The translations under genes were made by a program, and so were the position numbers. From NCBI RefSeq assembly GCF_015706575.1, contig NW_024037056.1, forward strand, positions 2,566,109-2,630,108: a DNA stretch of 64,000 bases, written 5' to 3'. A model generated the notes under the pieces. The model saw only the letters and a list, made by a program, of their open reading frames with translations. It did not search any database and was not told where the DNA came from. This document shows positions 50,565 to 64,000 of this stretch, one piece after another; the first letter of the stretch is position 1, and each line of letters starts with the position of its first letter. The stretch comes from Patiria miniata. Lineage: Eukaryota; Echinodermata; Asteroidea; Valvatida; Asterinidae.

Positions 50565-53500
50565 GAAAGTTGTCATCCATTACGAAAGGGTTACCGACGC
50601 GCTGGGGACGGGGGTGTACTCTTCACACGCCCATTTAGACTAGTTCAGGGTGAGATGTTACTTCGATAACACCCAAAGCAGATTGAAAGGGTAATCTACC
50701 CATTTACCCTTGACATTTCAAAGACTAGCTTGTTGTTGACATAACTGTAGTCGTTCTTGCATAGTGCATCCGGTCCGGCCTTGTTTGTTTTAATGGGCCA
50801 CTGCTTAAAAATGTAATTTCATAACCACATTTCTGTAGCATAGTAAAGCATAACAACAGATAAATAGAAACCCGCGGCACCGATCATGTTCAGGACCACT
50901 GGTCCCTTTACATAGTGTTTTCAGGATAGTCTAGACGATATTTAAAAAAAAAATAAAAGAAGAGGCATTTTCAAGTAGAAGTTGGTGGCATAGCTATTCT
51001 ATACCTAATTTTGGGGTGCTGAATTCGAAAATGATGGTTACCGAGCTGGCTTTTTTGTGTGGAAATATGGCTAATTTGGATAATTTTGATAAATCTTTAA
51101 AACCTGTTGTGTAATATATTTGTTCCCTCACTGTTTTGAAAAAAATATTTTGGTGATTCTACCGCACTTCTTTACTTCAGTAATACTTTTATTGGTATGG
51201 TATGGAATATCCTCTTGCGAGTAGGTAAACAATCGCGCGGAGCGCCAGTGTAGTGTGCTGATTGGCTAAACAGTTTAAAAGGATGATCTTGATGCGCACA
51301 CGATCGCGACGTCGTCGTAGAAGTTGAAATTTTTCTACTCTTGCGACTGTTGAATTTTTTTTTAGCGCCAACTAATTCCGATCGTCTCAATATCGTCCCA
51401 GTTGTACTCAGGTCGCAAAAAAAATCGGCGACTGAAATGTTCCCGACGGTCGTAGCTCAGGCACAGCTTGATCCTGAAAAGTCAGTCGCCGACTGATCTG
51501 TGCCGTCGCAAGGTCGACCTGAGGCTGGCTTTAAACGCGTGCATCATGCGCGTGAGCGCGACACCGTCGCAGTAAAAGCTTCTAATTCTGGTCGCCCGAT
51601 TGCACTATGGGCTCCGTGCACAAATACCCCTTCAACCTGCAATGAATTACAGGGAAGATCTGTGTTCATTTTCTTTGAAAAAGTGCAGCATTTTATTTTT
51701 TATAGTGTCTGTTTTCAGTAAAAAATCAAGATGAGTCTCTTCCTGTCTATTTTGGTAAATTATCTGCAAAATAACTTTCACACTGATTTAAGTTTAAAGA
51801 AAAAAGAATTTTATTTTAGTCCATTTTTCTTTGGTTATGAAATCATTTAAAAAACAAACTCAACGTTATGGGTTATTGTGCTTGTGTGTTGTTGTGTACA
51901 TATGTCATTTTTATATTATGCTAGCGATTGAAGTTAAACAATTTGACTGGAGCAAAACTTCTGAATGTTTAGTTGATATACGAGGGTAATTCCATTGTTC
52001 AATTCATTACATTTACATGTATATGGCATGAGGCTACTTTGGCCTCTCACTGCTTCTAAAGTATTTGATCAAGCTGAATCAAACCAGCCATACAACAACC
52101 TTGGGGTAAGAGGGTCTACTCAAAAATGGAAAGACAAATTCAACCTATTCATTTACTTGTGTTTTGTTGGTCATCACTCGGGTTACAAAAAAAACATGGA
52201 AATGTTCTTGCGATTTTGTTGTGAAAGTCCCTCAAACAGTCTGAAACACAAAGGTAACATTGTTTAAAAACCCTTTTTGAATCAAATCAGTGTGTATTTT
52301 AGATGTAAGGAACATTAGATTTATACAGAGAGGTGCCCTTACCGTCCCTCATGTTACGTCTCTCACATTACTTCCTCTTCATGATTTCTAACACAGCATT
52401 AAATCTGAATTTGATGAACTGCAGCAGAAAGGAACTCTTTTCTCATAAAATATGAACCATTCTCTCTCCCTTAAAAACAGAAGTCTTGAAAACGCCAGTC
52501 TTCCGCTTGACATTAACACTTTTTCAATTCTGGTATCGCATACCGGGTCCCCTTTTTGGAAATTCTTCCTTCTTTCCCTTGTTTTCCCCTTCGGCCTTAT
52601 TTTCCACCTATCGTGTACGCCCCGCCCCTTTTTTGAATAGCATCTCGTTTTCCTGTGGTAGGATGGCTCTGTAGAGATGCTAGTCACCTGTAAATTCCAT
52701 CTTGCCGCTCACTGGCTTAATCCGTAATTTGGTGTAAACTCTTTCTTAACAATTTATTTAAATTGTGGATTCTCTTTTTTTAATCTACGATTCTGTATAT
52801 TTTGTAAAAAAAATTATCAGCCAGTGGAGAACTGTAATGAAATATAATAAAATAGGAAAGAGCTCACAATAAAATTTGCATTTTGCATGTAAAACCAGAT
52901 GTAAAGCAGATTGAAAGGGTAATCTACCCATTTACCCTTGACATTTCAAAGACTTAGCTTGTTGTTGACATAACTGTAGTCGTTCTTGCATAGTGCATCT
53001 GGTCCGGCATTGTTTGTTTTAATGGGCCACTGCTTAAAAATGTAATTTCATAACCACATTTCTGTAGCATAGTAAAGCATAACAACAGATAAATAGAAAC
53101 CCGCGGCACCGATCATGTTCAGGACCACTGGTCCCTTTACATGGTGTTTTCAGGATAGTAGACGATATTTCAAAAAAAGTTAAACGAAGAGGCGTTTTCG
53201 AGTAGAAGTTGGTGGCATAGCTATTCTATACCTAATTTTGGGGTGCTGAATTCGAAAATGATGGTTACCAAGCTGGCTTTTTTTTGGTGGAAATATGGCT
53301 AATTTGGATAAATCTTTAAAACCTGTTGTGTAATATATTTATTCCCTCACTGTTTTGAAAAAAAATATTTTGGTGATTCTACTGCACTTCTTTACTTCAG
53401 TAATACTTTTTTGGGTATGGTATGGAATATCCTCTGGCGAGTAGGTAAACAATCTCCTTATATGGTGCGTTCTGCGTGATGTTGCGCAGAACGCGAGGAG

Positions 53501-53872
53501 CGCCAGTGTAGTGTGCTGATTGGCTAAACAATTGAAAAGGATGATCTTGATGCGCACACGATCGCGACGTCGTCGTAGAAGTTGAAATTTTTTTCTACTT
53601 TTGCGACTGTTGATTTTTTTTGAGCGCCGACTAATTCCGATCGTCTCAATATCGTCGCAGTTGTACTCAGGTCGAAAAAAAAAAAATCGGCGACTGAAAT
53701 GTTCCCGACGGTCGTAGCTCAGGCACAGCTTGATCCTGAAAAGTCAGTCGCCGACTGATCTGTGCCGTCGCAAGGTCGACCTGAGGCCGGCATTAAACGC
53801 GTGCAGCATGCGCGTAAGCGCGACACCATCGCAGTAAAAGCTTCTAATTCTGGTCGCCCGATTGCTCTATAG

Positions 53873-54021
53873 ACCGCTTGCAGACGCGATCGATAATTGA
53901 CGCGCGAAGGTGCACGACGCCATGTTATGGGACAAAATGTGCATGGATAGATATACGCCTGTCCCACAACATGGCGTCGCGCGCCTTCGCGCGTCGATTA
54001 TCGAACGCATCTGCAAGCGGT
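53873..54021. mobile_element. 149-bp inverted-repeat MITE
   Basis: The ends are ACCGCTTGCAGACGCGATCG and the near-inverse CGAACGCATCTGCAAGCGGT. The interior is also largely palindromic (ACGCCATGTTATGGGACA against TGTCCCACAACATGGCGT). CTATAG flanks both sides (53867-53872 and 54022-54027), while the paralogous unit in the left arm has a single CTATAG at about 5866. The insertion is therefore absent from that copy. Confidence 0.8.
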
Positions 54022-56592
54022 CTATAGGCTCTGTGCACAAATACCCCTTCAACCAGCCTCGACTCCAGTGAATTACAGGGAAGATCTGTGTTCAATTTCT
54101 TTGAAAAAGTACAGCATTTTATTTTTTATAGTGTCTGTTTTCAGTAAAAAATCAATGAGTCTCTTCCTGTCTATTTTGGTAAATTATCTGCAAAATAACT
54201 TTCACACTGATTTAAGTTTAAAAAAAAAAGAATTTTTTTTTAGTCCATTTTTTCTTTGGTTATGAAATCATTAAAAAAACAAACTCAACGTTATGGGTAG
54301 TATGCTTGTGTGTTGTTGTGTACATTATGTCATTTTTATATTATGCTAGCGATTGAAATTAAACAATTTGACTGGAGCAAAATTTCTGAATGTTTAGTTG
54401 ATATACGAGGGTAATTCCATTGTTCAATTCATTACATTTACATGTATATGGCATGAGGCTACTTTGGCTTCTCACTGCTTCTAAAGTATTTGATCAAGCT
54501 GAATCAAACCAGCCATACAACAACCTTGGGGTAAGAGGGTCTACTCAAAAATGGAAAGACAAATTCAACCTAATCATTTTCTTGTGTTTTGTTGGTCATC
54601 ACTCGGGTTACAAAAAAAACATGGAAATGTTCTTGCGATTTTGTTGTGAAAGTCCCTCAAACAGTCTGAAACACAAAGGTAACATTGTTTAAAAACCCTT
54701 TTTGAATCAAATCAGTGTGTATTTTAGATGTAAGGAACATTAGATTTATACAGAGAGGTGCCCTTACCGTCCCTCATGTTACGTCTCTCACATTACTTCC
54801 TCTTCATGATTTCTAACACAGCATTAAATCTGAATTTGATGAACTGCAGCAGAAAGGAACTCTTTTCTCATAAAATATGAACCATTCTCTCTCCCTTAAA
54901 AACAGAAGTCTTGAAAACGCCAGTCTTCCGCTTGACATTAACACTTTTTCAATTCTGGTATCGCATACCGGGTCCCCTTTTTGGAAATTCTTCCTTCTTT
55001 CCCTTGTTTTCCCCTTCGGCCTTATTTTCCACCTATCGTGTACGCCCCGCCCCTTTTTTGAATAGCATCTCGTTTTCCTGTGGTAGGATGGCTCTGTAGA
55101 GATGCTAGTCACCTGTAAATTCCATCTTGCCGCTCACTGGCTTAATCCGTAATTTGGTGTAAACTCTTTCTTAACAATTTATTTAAATTGTGGATTCTCT
55201 TTTTTTAATCTACGATTCTGTATATTTTGTAAAAAAAATTATCAGCCAGTGGAGAACTGTAATGAAATATAATAAAATAGGAAAGAGCTCACAATAAAAT
55301 TTGCATTTTGCATGTAAAACCAGATGTAAAGCAGATTGAAAGGGTAATCTACCCATTTACCCTTGACATTTCAAAGACTTAGCTTGTTGTTGACATAACT
55401 GTAGTCGTTCTTGCATAGTGCATCTGGTCCGGCATTGTTTGTTTTAATGGGCCACTGCTTAAAAATGTAATTTCATAACCACATTTCTGTAGCATAGTAA
55501 AGCATAACAACAGATAAATAGAAACCCGCGGCACCGATCATGTTCAGGACCACTGGTCCCTTTACATGGTGTTTTCAGGATAGTAGACGATATTTCAAAA
55601 AAAGTTAAACGAAGAGGCGTTTTCGAGTAGAAGTTGGTGGCATAGCTATTCTATACCTAATTTTGGGGTGCTGAATTCGAAAATGATGGTTACCAAGCTG
55701 GCTTTTTTTTGGTGGAAATATGGCTAATTTGGATAAATCTTTAAAACCTGTTGTGTAATATATTTATTCCCTCACTGTTTTGAAAAAAAATATTTTGGTG
55801 ATTCTACTGCACTTCTTTACTTCAGTAATACTTTTTTGGGTATGGTATGGAATATCCTCTGGCGAGTAGGTAAACAATCTCCTTATATGGTGCGTTCTGC
55901 GTGATGTTGCGCAGAACGCGCGGAGCGCCAGTGTAGTGTGCTGATTGGCTAAACAATTGAAAAGGATGATCTTGATGCGCACACGATCGCGACGTCGTCG
56001 TAGAAGTTGAAATTTTTTTCTACTTTTGCGACTGTTGATTTTTTTGAGCGCCGACTAATTCCGATCGTCTCAATATCGTCGCAGTTGTACTCAGGTCGCA
56101 AAAAAAAAATCGGCGACTGAAATGTTCCCGACGGTCGTAGCTCAGGCACAGCTTGATCCTGAAAAGTCAGTCGCCGACTGATCTGTGCCGTCGCAAGGTC
56201 GACCTGAGGCTGGCTTTAAACGCGTGCATCATGCGCGTGAGCGCGACACCGTCGCAGTAAAAGCTTCTAATTCTGGTCGCCCGATTGCACTATGGACTCC
56301 GTGCACAAATACCCCTTCAACCTGCAATGAATTACAGGGAAGATCTGTGTTCAATTTCTTTGAAAAAGTACAGCATTTTATTTTTTACAGTGTCTGTTTT
56401 CAGTGGAAAATCAAGATGAGTCTCTTCCTGTCTGTTTTGGTAAATTATCTGCAAAATAACTTTCACACTGATTTAAGTTTAAATTTTATTTTTTTATTTT
56501 AGTCCTCTTTTCTTAGGTTGAGAAATCATTTAAAAACAAACTCAACGTTATGGGTAGTGTGCTTGTGTGTTGTTGTGTACATATGTCATTTT

Positions 56593-58484
56593 CAGTGTTG
56601 GAGGTCTCGAGGCCGGCCTCGGCCTCGAGGCCGGCCTCGAGGCCGATTTTCATGGCCTTGGCCTCGGCCTCGGCCTCGGAGGTGCAATGCCTTGGCCTTG
56701 GCCTCGGCCTCGGAGCCTTCCGGCCTCGGCGAATCGGTCGAGGCCGGCTCGAGGCCGCCCATTCTGATGTGTTTTCTATTCTAATTAATTAAATTTTTTA
56801 CCGTATCAAACCCTCGGGATTCTGCCGCAGTGGGTTCCGTGAAACGAACGCATATACAATGTACGCACGAATGAAATGGAAATGGTTGCATTGAACGTAC
56901 TCACGTACGTAGCATCTTCGCCTAGCCTGCATGCGCTTCAGCTTTCCACGTGACGGTACAAGCGTTATAACTGTTACCGCGTGCCAGACTACATAAGTCT
57001 GGCACCAATCCCATCTGCGTACAATAACATGTGGTAGTAGACTAGTCTGGTTGCAGTGTTGTACAAATATTTTCTTGTTTCGCCTCTGTACCCCGACCTT
57101 AAAAAAATGATTTGCGGCAAGGTGCGGCAAGCTTAATCATTTCTTTTTATAGGCCACTGTTTCAGTACAAGTCTGAACTTTATGGGTACGATCGAGTGTA
57201 CTAGTCCGTACCATTTTTTTTCATAAAGATATGATAAAAACAGTTACGATTTATCAAGTAGATTTTATTTTTACACGGTGATTTAAATGAAAGTTCCGGC
57301 TCACACGGTAATGTTTGGCGCAAATGGTCGATATGGAAAGCGCGATTTCAGAATTCGTTTTTCCATCCAAATGAATATTAATGCAAAGTTCTGAATGAAT
57401 GTTTTAATAATAGGAGTCAGTATTCCTCGTGGTACCAGAATACTTTTTTTGTATTTTTAGAGCCATGTTGATACTTATTACATGTATAAGCACGGTTTGA
57501 AATTGACTAATTTTGCGTGGTCACAGATATACGGCCAAAACTCCCTACCTCTTGCCATGATCTTAAAATTCTTCGAAGCCATTGGATTCAAATCGGATGA
57601 TCCGAGAATTCATGGTCATTTTGATGAACTGAGTGATATCAGGCACGCATGTTCCGTGTTGCCGTGTTGTTTGGAGCGGAATCGATTGGCCATTGCCAGA
57701 CTTTGTCTGGTACCGCGGTATTAACAGTGATAATGCGTGGACACTTATCCCGTTGTGTGGAGCGGGATTGGGACTATGCTTTGCCCGTGCGTAACGGCGG
57801 GCCGTCTGGCATTGTCTGGTCGCATCGCGGTGTTTGCTCGGCGCGCGCCTGGACAGTGCGAAGGTCGGGGGGGGGGGGGGTCGTAACTTTTTGGTTATCA
57901 TGAGTGGTAAAAACCTGATTCAATAATCAAGTTGTTGTTTATATAATGGGGATTCCTATGATATTAAGCATTTTAATAGGTTTTGAAATTAAGATTTATA
58001 AAACATGTTAAAAGTAAATAATGTAAATCTTACAGAATAGAAACTCAAAATTTGGCCATTTAAATTGTGGTATCTCCAAAGGGCAAACACCTATGAGCCT
58101 GATTCAAACGCCATTGATTTTGTTGTGTTATTTGCTTTCAGTAAAACAAAACTTGGGATTTCTTTAAAAAATAAAATTTGCTGGACTCCCTACAAGAGGA
58201 AACCCATTGCTAGCTGTAAATTTGTAAGCCAGGCACTCCAAAACTCAGTGAATTCAACTAAAACGATGTTAAAACTCAAACATAATCTTAGCCTTGTTTT
58301 AGTGATTTATATTTTATTACGTGTTTTGATAGCTGGCCTCGGCCTCGGCCTTGGCCTCGGAGGTGGTGGCCTCGGCCTTGGCCTTGGCCTCGCGGTTGTG
58401 GCCTCGGCCTCGGCCTTGGCCTCGGAGGTTGTGGCCTCGGCCTTGGCCTCGGCCTCGGAGGTTGTGGCCTTGACTACAACACTG
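56593..58484. mobile_element. 1892-bp hAT-like non-autonomous element with GGCCTC subterminal repeats
   Basis: It begins CAGTGTTGGAGGTCTCGAGG and ends TTGACTACAACACTG, flanked by 8-bp direct repeats GTCATTTT (56585-56592 and 58485-58492). Sister units hold the uninterrupted ATATGTCATTTTTATATT, the empty site. Both ends carry dense GGCCTC/GAGGCC words (56600-56760 and 58335-58470). The middle has short frames only (80-112 codons) and no recognisable transposase. The 8-bp duplication and CAGTG ends fit the hAT superfamily. Confidence 0.85.
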
Positions 58485-59480
58485 GTCATTTTTATATTAT
58501 GCTAGCGATTGAAATTAAACAATTTGACTGGAGCAAAATTTCTGAATGTTTAGTTGATATACGAGGGTAATTCCATTGTTCAATTCATTACATTTACATG
58601 TATATGGCATGAGGCTACTTTGGCCTCTCACTGCTTCTAAAGTATTTGATCAAGCTGAATCAAACCAGCCATACAACAACCTTGGGGTAAGAGGGTCTAC
58701 TCAAAAATGGAAAGACAAATTCAACCTAATCATTTTCTTGTGTATTGTTGGTCGTCACTTACATTACAAAAAAACATGGAAATATTCTTGCAATTTTGTT
58801 GTTAAACTTAGAGTCCTTCAAACAGTCTGCAACACAGAAATAACATTGTTTAGAAACCCTTTTTGAATCAAACCAGTGTGTATTTTAGATGTAAGGAACA
58901 TTAGATTACAGAGAGGTACATGTACCGTTCCTCATGTTACGTCTCTCACATTACTTCCTCTTCATGATTTCTAACACAGTATTGAATCTGAATTTGATGA
59001 ACTGCAACATAATGGAACTCTTTTCTCATAAAATATGAACCATTCTCTCTGCCTTAAAAACAGAAGCCTTGAAAACACCAGTCTTCCACTTGACAGTTGA
59101 CATGAACACTTTTTCTGTTCTCGTATCGCATACCGGGTCCTCCTTTTTTGAAATTCTTCCTTCTTTCCCTTGCTTTCCCCTTTGGCCTTATTTTCTACGT
59201 ATCATACGCCCCCCCCCTTTTTAATAGAATCTCGTTTGGTAGGATGGCTCTGTAGAGATGCTAGTCAACTGCAAATTCCATCTTGCCGCTCACTGGCTTA
59301 ATCCGTAATCTGGCATAAACTCTTTCTTAACAATTTATTTAAATTGTGAATTTTCTTTTTTTAATCTACAAGTCTGTATATTTTGTAAATTCTTTTTATC
59401 AGCCAGTGGAGAATTGCAATGAAATATAATAAAATAGGAAAGAGCTCACAATAAAATTTGCATTTTGCATGTAAAACCAA

Positions 59481-61407
59481 GGTGCCAACATGGTTAGGCC
59501 CACCCGATTCCTTAAATGTTTTAACAAACGAAATATTTTTGACAAAAACAAGAACAGTTATTAAACCAGCAGTTCCATGTTGGTCCTGTTGCTCCCTGTA
59601 ATTTGATACCACATAGTGGTTCTCCTAGATTGGAACATTTTATAATTTGTCCACTTTTCAGTCTTGTCCACTTTCGCGTGGAATTGCCCATTTACCTTCG
59701 GCAAGGCTCGAGAGATATTCTGCAGGACTCAGTCGTTTTTGGAATTTGGGAAAGTATTGGCTCATTAACGTCGCTCCTACGCAATTCACTTTTTGTCTTT
59801 ACGTAAGCTTATGACCTTGCCTTTTTGACTCCCACATTACGTAAGATGCCAGTAAATTTGTCAACACACACATACCAAAAAAAAACAAAAACTGCTGGCA
59901 TCCAGAACAAAGCTTTTAAATACGAGGTATTTCAAGGTATCGGACGGTGGAAAACCACAGGATTGAACTTGAACTCCTTCAACTGTATAGTGTTATTGTG
60001 TTTGTACTTGACAGATTTTCATAAACACCCAGCAGCAGAGGGCGGAATAATAGCAAGAATACAAAAGAGTTGCCCGCCGAACTGGAACGTGCACGTCAGT
60101 GGTTGCACAAGAGACTTTTTTTCGCGGTGATAATTTATCCTTTAGTGAATCCCGAGTCATTTTGTAAAACCAGTGGAGCAGGTCTCAAATTTGAAGGCCG
60201 TACACTTCACGTGTAGGGCCTACGTCAAAGGCGTGGAGTTTGTTTTGCAAAAAAAGGGAAAGCGTCTAAGCGCTGGTTCTGTACAACTTTATTTCACGAG
60301 TTTGAAAGTTATTGCATGCACTGTGACAGGGGAAACCTTCAACGCCCCATCCATCAAGAGCACGTACTTTGAACTTACAAAATCTGTTACTGTAGAAGTT
60401 TTCACACTACAATTTCTACAGTTTTTCAACTTTGTTTCTTAAACAGAGTTGTATAGTCACAATTATTTTAGAAAAAAAACCCAAGTCTTTCAAAGTGCAT
60501 AGTTTTCTCTGCAACGTTTTTGTTTTCGACGGACTGCATGTGTTCGTTTTGTTCGGCAATGATGATGTTGTCAATTTCAATAAGATTGGTCATTGGATGA
60601 AAGGAAGATGCATTTTTTTCTGTAGACCTTTTGCGTATAAAACTGATATGTGGTGCTAATATAGTGCTGTATACATATAAGGTTTCAGAGCGCTTCATCA
60701 TGATTACCCTACTCAAATTTGATCCAATGAAACATTCCAAGGGGAGTATACAGCTCCATGCTGCCATTTCGGCGCAGGGCAGCCAACATCAACCACAATA
60801 TTGTCTCTTCCCTCACATGTACCCATTTACTCCTGGGTGGAGAGAAGCACCGTAAGATGGGGTATCTTTGGTCTTTGGTCAGCACCTGTATTTTAGTTAC
60901 AAGTGAATATAAATCTCTGTGAAACAAGATTTCTTCAGTAAATTTTATATGATTAGTTTCAGAAAATGCCATTACAAAGTTTAATGCACTTGTGGATTTG
61001 AAGTGGATACTTATGTAGGTCAAACTGCAAGAGGTCAAAGGTCAGAGGTCAAGGAACAAGAAGGTCAAATGGCATTAAGGAGACCTTTGAGAAAAAAAAG
61101 AGTTTTTTTTATTAAGGAATCTAGGGTCAAATGTTCATTATATCTACTTTAACCTGGAAGGAAACAATTTAAAAAGTGACCTTTTTTGCCCATAAGAATT
61201 ATTAGGGCTGGCCAATGTTGCCCCAAAACGGAGGCAACATTGGTCACATCTTTTTTGGGCCCACCCCCTTGTACTATTTTTGGACACCAAACAACACCAA
61301 AGTGTAGAGTTTAGTCTAAATTTTCGGGAAAATCTAATTCACCAAGTTTGTTATAAAAGTGATAGTTAAATATGTCTCAAAAATGACCGAGGTTACCCCC
61401 ATTTGAC
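59481..61407. other. Right-arm copy of the segment with AGGTCA sites
   Basis: Counterpart of 9434-11391; the AGGTCA cluster is at 61017-61067. No coding exon recognised. Confidence 0.5.
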
Positions 61408-61538
61408 GGCAAATGAGTGACAAAGCGCCTTGCCTAAGGGCACACGCACCAAAGCCGCAGGCTGGACTGGAACTCACAACATGCAGAATTACCCTCAGAT
61501 CACGAATCCAGTGCTCCAGACCACGAGGCCACGGCACT
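61408..61538. repeat. Dispersed repeat, right-arm copy
   Basis: Same as 11392-11522 at offset 50016. Confidence 0.5.
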
Positions 61539-61592
61539 CCACTTTATAGAAGCCATCTTAGATGGTTCATGAAGTATGAACCAAGCCCGGTT

Positions 61593-61753
61593 CATACTCG
61601 ACGCGAAAGCGAAAGCGAATTCGTGACGACATGGCAAGTATTCGCGCTGCGAATTCGCAAAAGTTGAACACATTTCAACTCGGACGAATTTCGCAGCGAA
61701 TGTTTCATGACGTCAACTTCGCTTCGCTTTCGCATGAAGTATGAACCGGGCTT
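61593..61753. mobile_element. 161-bp MITE, right-arm copy
   Basis: Same as 11577-11737 at offset 50016, so it was inserted before the duplication. Confidence 0.65.
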
Positions 61754-64000
61754 AAAGATGCCCGCTATAGTAAAAGGTCTATACAAATAATGTCTATCAT
61801 ATTCAAACAAGTTTGACTCGTAACTTAAGCTTGAAAAATCTATTCAGTACAAACTGAGGAGAAGTTAGATTTGTAAGTGCGTGGGTAGCTGTCATCATAG
61901 CTACTTTTTCGGTGCCTGTCTCTGACTTGAACTTTGCTTTATCATCGTACATTACTGAAAACATGGCACGGGCAAGGTCGGTGAAAGTGGGAAGTTTGAT
62001 AAAAGGGAGTGTAAAGAATCAAGCTTCAACGCTCATGCATGCTGTATACTATAGAAAAATAGTTCATGTTTATGTAAATTACACATGTGCCGGTTGTCCC
62101 GTGAAATTAAACCAGTGATTGTCCAAAAACAAATGGGCGAAAAATGCCGCATTTTCACTTCATCACAGTCGATATTGTTGTCAGTTCAGTCATGTTTGAC
62201 GGGAGCTGCAGAGTTTCAAGGCTTTTGGGGAGTTGTTTGTCTAGCAGTATCATTGCCTATTTGCGTGGCAAGGGAGTTGTCGCTTTGGTTTTGACCCCGT
62301 TTTATGAATTCTAAAGAAAACAAAAGTAAAACGAATTAGTAAGGGGACTTTTTAAAAATAATTGTCTTTGACGGTCTTGGAATGAGTTTCAAAGTTTAAC
62401 ATAACTACCAGTTTGTGGGCCGCTTAATCTGATCCTGTGTGAGGGCACGTGAGGTGGATGTGAATTTATCAACAGGCATCCTAAATTTAAATTCCACCCC
62501 TCCTAAAATCACGTCCACGGCTGTACTATAGGGGTGTGCAGTTTTTACCGGTAGTGCGGGACCCGGGTCCCCCCTCCCAAAAAACAACAACACGAGTACC
62601 CGGGTACCCGTTCAAGAAACCCAGCCCCCCAAAAAATACCAATCTCCGAAGTTGCTGTTCATTACGTTCATAAAGGTCCGCACGATAATACAATGGTAAT
62701 TCAATGCAGCACGCAGCAGGTGTGTACATTGAGATTTCAAACTTTATATACAAAATGTAAAACTTTCTCGAGCATCACAAACGTGAAATATGTTCTGTTT
62801 TTCCATGAAGCCTTGTTTTCATTTTGAAAATTCCCCACAAATGACATTAATTCGAAACTTTGTTTGTGAGCGTCTAAGAAGTGACTACAAATTGTTTGAT
62901 AGTTGGTTAGGGCCCACGGATACCAGATTTCATTATCTGGAACCGGTTCCTAACATTCGATTACTCGCAAGTAACCGGCTCTGTTGCACAGCCATTGCCA
63001 TTACAGACTATTTACAGACGCTGACGAAAAGATGCCTTTTGGAGATCGAGCAAAGTTGATCCCTCGTATATATTGATTCTTCTGTGCACATGAACAACTA
63101 CTGAAGACTGTTATCATAGCCCTGTACAGCTGCAATTCCCATTTTGGTGGAAATTCACGGAACCATGCCATTAAACTAGTATTTATTATTATTATTAGAT
63201 AATATTTCAGGCAACATCGAAATACATGGCAATTTAAATTTACAATTTAGGCCTACAAAATTCATTACATTAAAATGACAAGACACAATAATGGAAAATT
63301 GGAAAAGGGATAAAATACAAAGGGCTAAGATATACAAGAAGCTAAAATACCAGAAACATTCAATTTTACCATGCAGGTCTGCAGGGTTGCCTAAAAAGGG
63401 GACTTTAAAAAAAAAGAAGCTTATCGACGGGATCTCCAACTACAACAGTAATTTTGTTTGGCACAAGACACAAAATCCATACTTCAAATCACAGCTGTGC
63501 AATTCCCGCTTCCCATTTGAATTCAAACTTATATCACTGGTTTATGCAATGTCATCACTTTTCAGCGATATTCCTTTAAACTGCACCATTTTTTTAACAT
63601 GATTTTATATCAAGCCTTTCAAAATGCCGGGTTGTATCTGTGCCTAGTCTAAAGCAGAGCGCTTTCTAAGTTTCGGCAGTCCGTTTGCTTCTCATCTTGC
63701 TCCACACTTGTCTTGAGCTGTGCTCGGTTTGCCATTCCAGTGTAGGCCTAATCTACCAATAGGGGAATTGTTTGAAGTATTTTTTATAAAGTACATTATG
63801 AGTATCGTAATCTTTGAATATATCAAAAACTTTTCCTAATATGACTATAGCCAATCTTTACATTTCGGAATAGTGTCATGGTTTTGAGAAACATGGCACA
63901 CTGCTGTAGATCTATGAGAACGTCACATGCAGTCTCAATTTGAATGCGGTCATTGGTTCAGCCCTTGATGGGAAATGAAAGGCCGTAAACAATCTTTAAT
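61754..64000. other. Right-arm terminal segment, non-coding
   Basis: Counterpart of 11738-13912, with several indels. One difference near 63535-63600 adds about 70 bases not seen in the left copy. No gene recognised. Confidence 0.5.

Larger units (their letters stand above)
50680..59480. repeat. Three tandem units of about 2.25 kb (right arm)
   Basis: Units start at 50680, 52908 and 55333 (same AGATTGAAAGG motif) and end near 59480. Lengths are 2228, 2425 and 4148. Removing the 149-bp MITE from the second and the 1892-bp hAT-like element from the third, with their target duplications, leaves about 2270 and 2248, matching the left arm. Confidence 0.85.
47245..64000. repeat. Right arm of the segmental duplication
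   Basis: Direct copy of 1-13912 with at least three extra insertions: about 49956-50564, 53873-54021 and 56593-58484. These explain most of the 2.8 kb length difference. It runs past the window end. No coding exon is supported. Confidence 0.9.

Noticed and set aside
57482-57901. Open frames of 80-112 codons in the hAT-like element
   Set aside because: No transposase motifs, and frames overlap on both strands without conservation evidence.

Overview
This is eukaryotic DNA, most likely from a marine invertebrate deuterostome and probably an echinoderm. The grounds are GT-AG introns, a C-type lectin + HYR + EGF + SEA domain combination, many TAGGCCTA-like palindromes, and dispersed repeats of kinds common in marine animal genomes. 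The species cannot be fixed from the sequence. No rRNA, tRNA, prokaryotic operon or CRISPR array was recognised.

Layout. (1) 1-13912 is a non-coding, repeat-rich left arm. (2) 14368-17373 holds two inverted copies of a Harbinger-like MITE around a probable promoter (three 97-bp repeats, each with a CCAAT box and GATA-type sites) and the signal-peptide exon. (3) 15313-42207 is one large plus-strand gene, reconstructed here by splice-site reading as 37 coding exons (7533 nt, 2510 residues, open throughout, all exon phases compatible). (4) 42208-47244 is 3' flank with a polyadenylation signal at 43113 and several repeats. (5) 47245-64000 is a second, direct-orientation copy of the left arm that runs off the window end.

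The gene encodes a type I membrane mucin-lectin: signal peptide, C-type lectin domain, two HYR domains, 53 perfect-register 12-residue Thr-rich repeats in one exon, a SEA-like domain, six EGF+SEA-like modules, four EGF-like domains, a divergent SEA-like domain, a final EGF, a transmembrane helix and a 75-residue Arg- and Tyr-rich tail. From mucin stalk to membrane the order resembles vertebrate transmembrane mucins of the MUC3/12/17 type. The N-terminal lectin-HYR head is an addition I do not recognise from a named family. A plausible role (inference) is a surface receptor that displays a glycan-binding head on a long glycosylated stalk, for barrier, immune or adhesion functions.

The gene is evolving quickly. 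The 36-bp repeats are nearly homogeneous, EGF-SEA modules including introns are near-identical at about 1.1-kb spacing, and broken exon relics (25630 and 33861) mark unequal exchange. Mobile elements sit in its introns, several with target duplications that can be read directly. The flanking direct repeats suggest either tandem duplication with a 47-50 kb period or two haplotypes assembled end to end.
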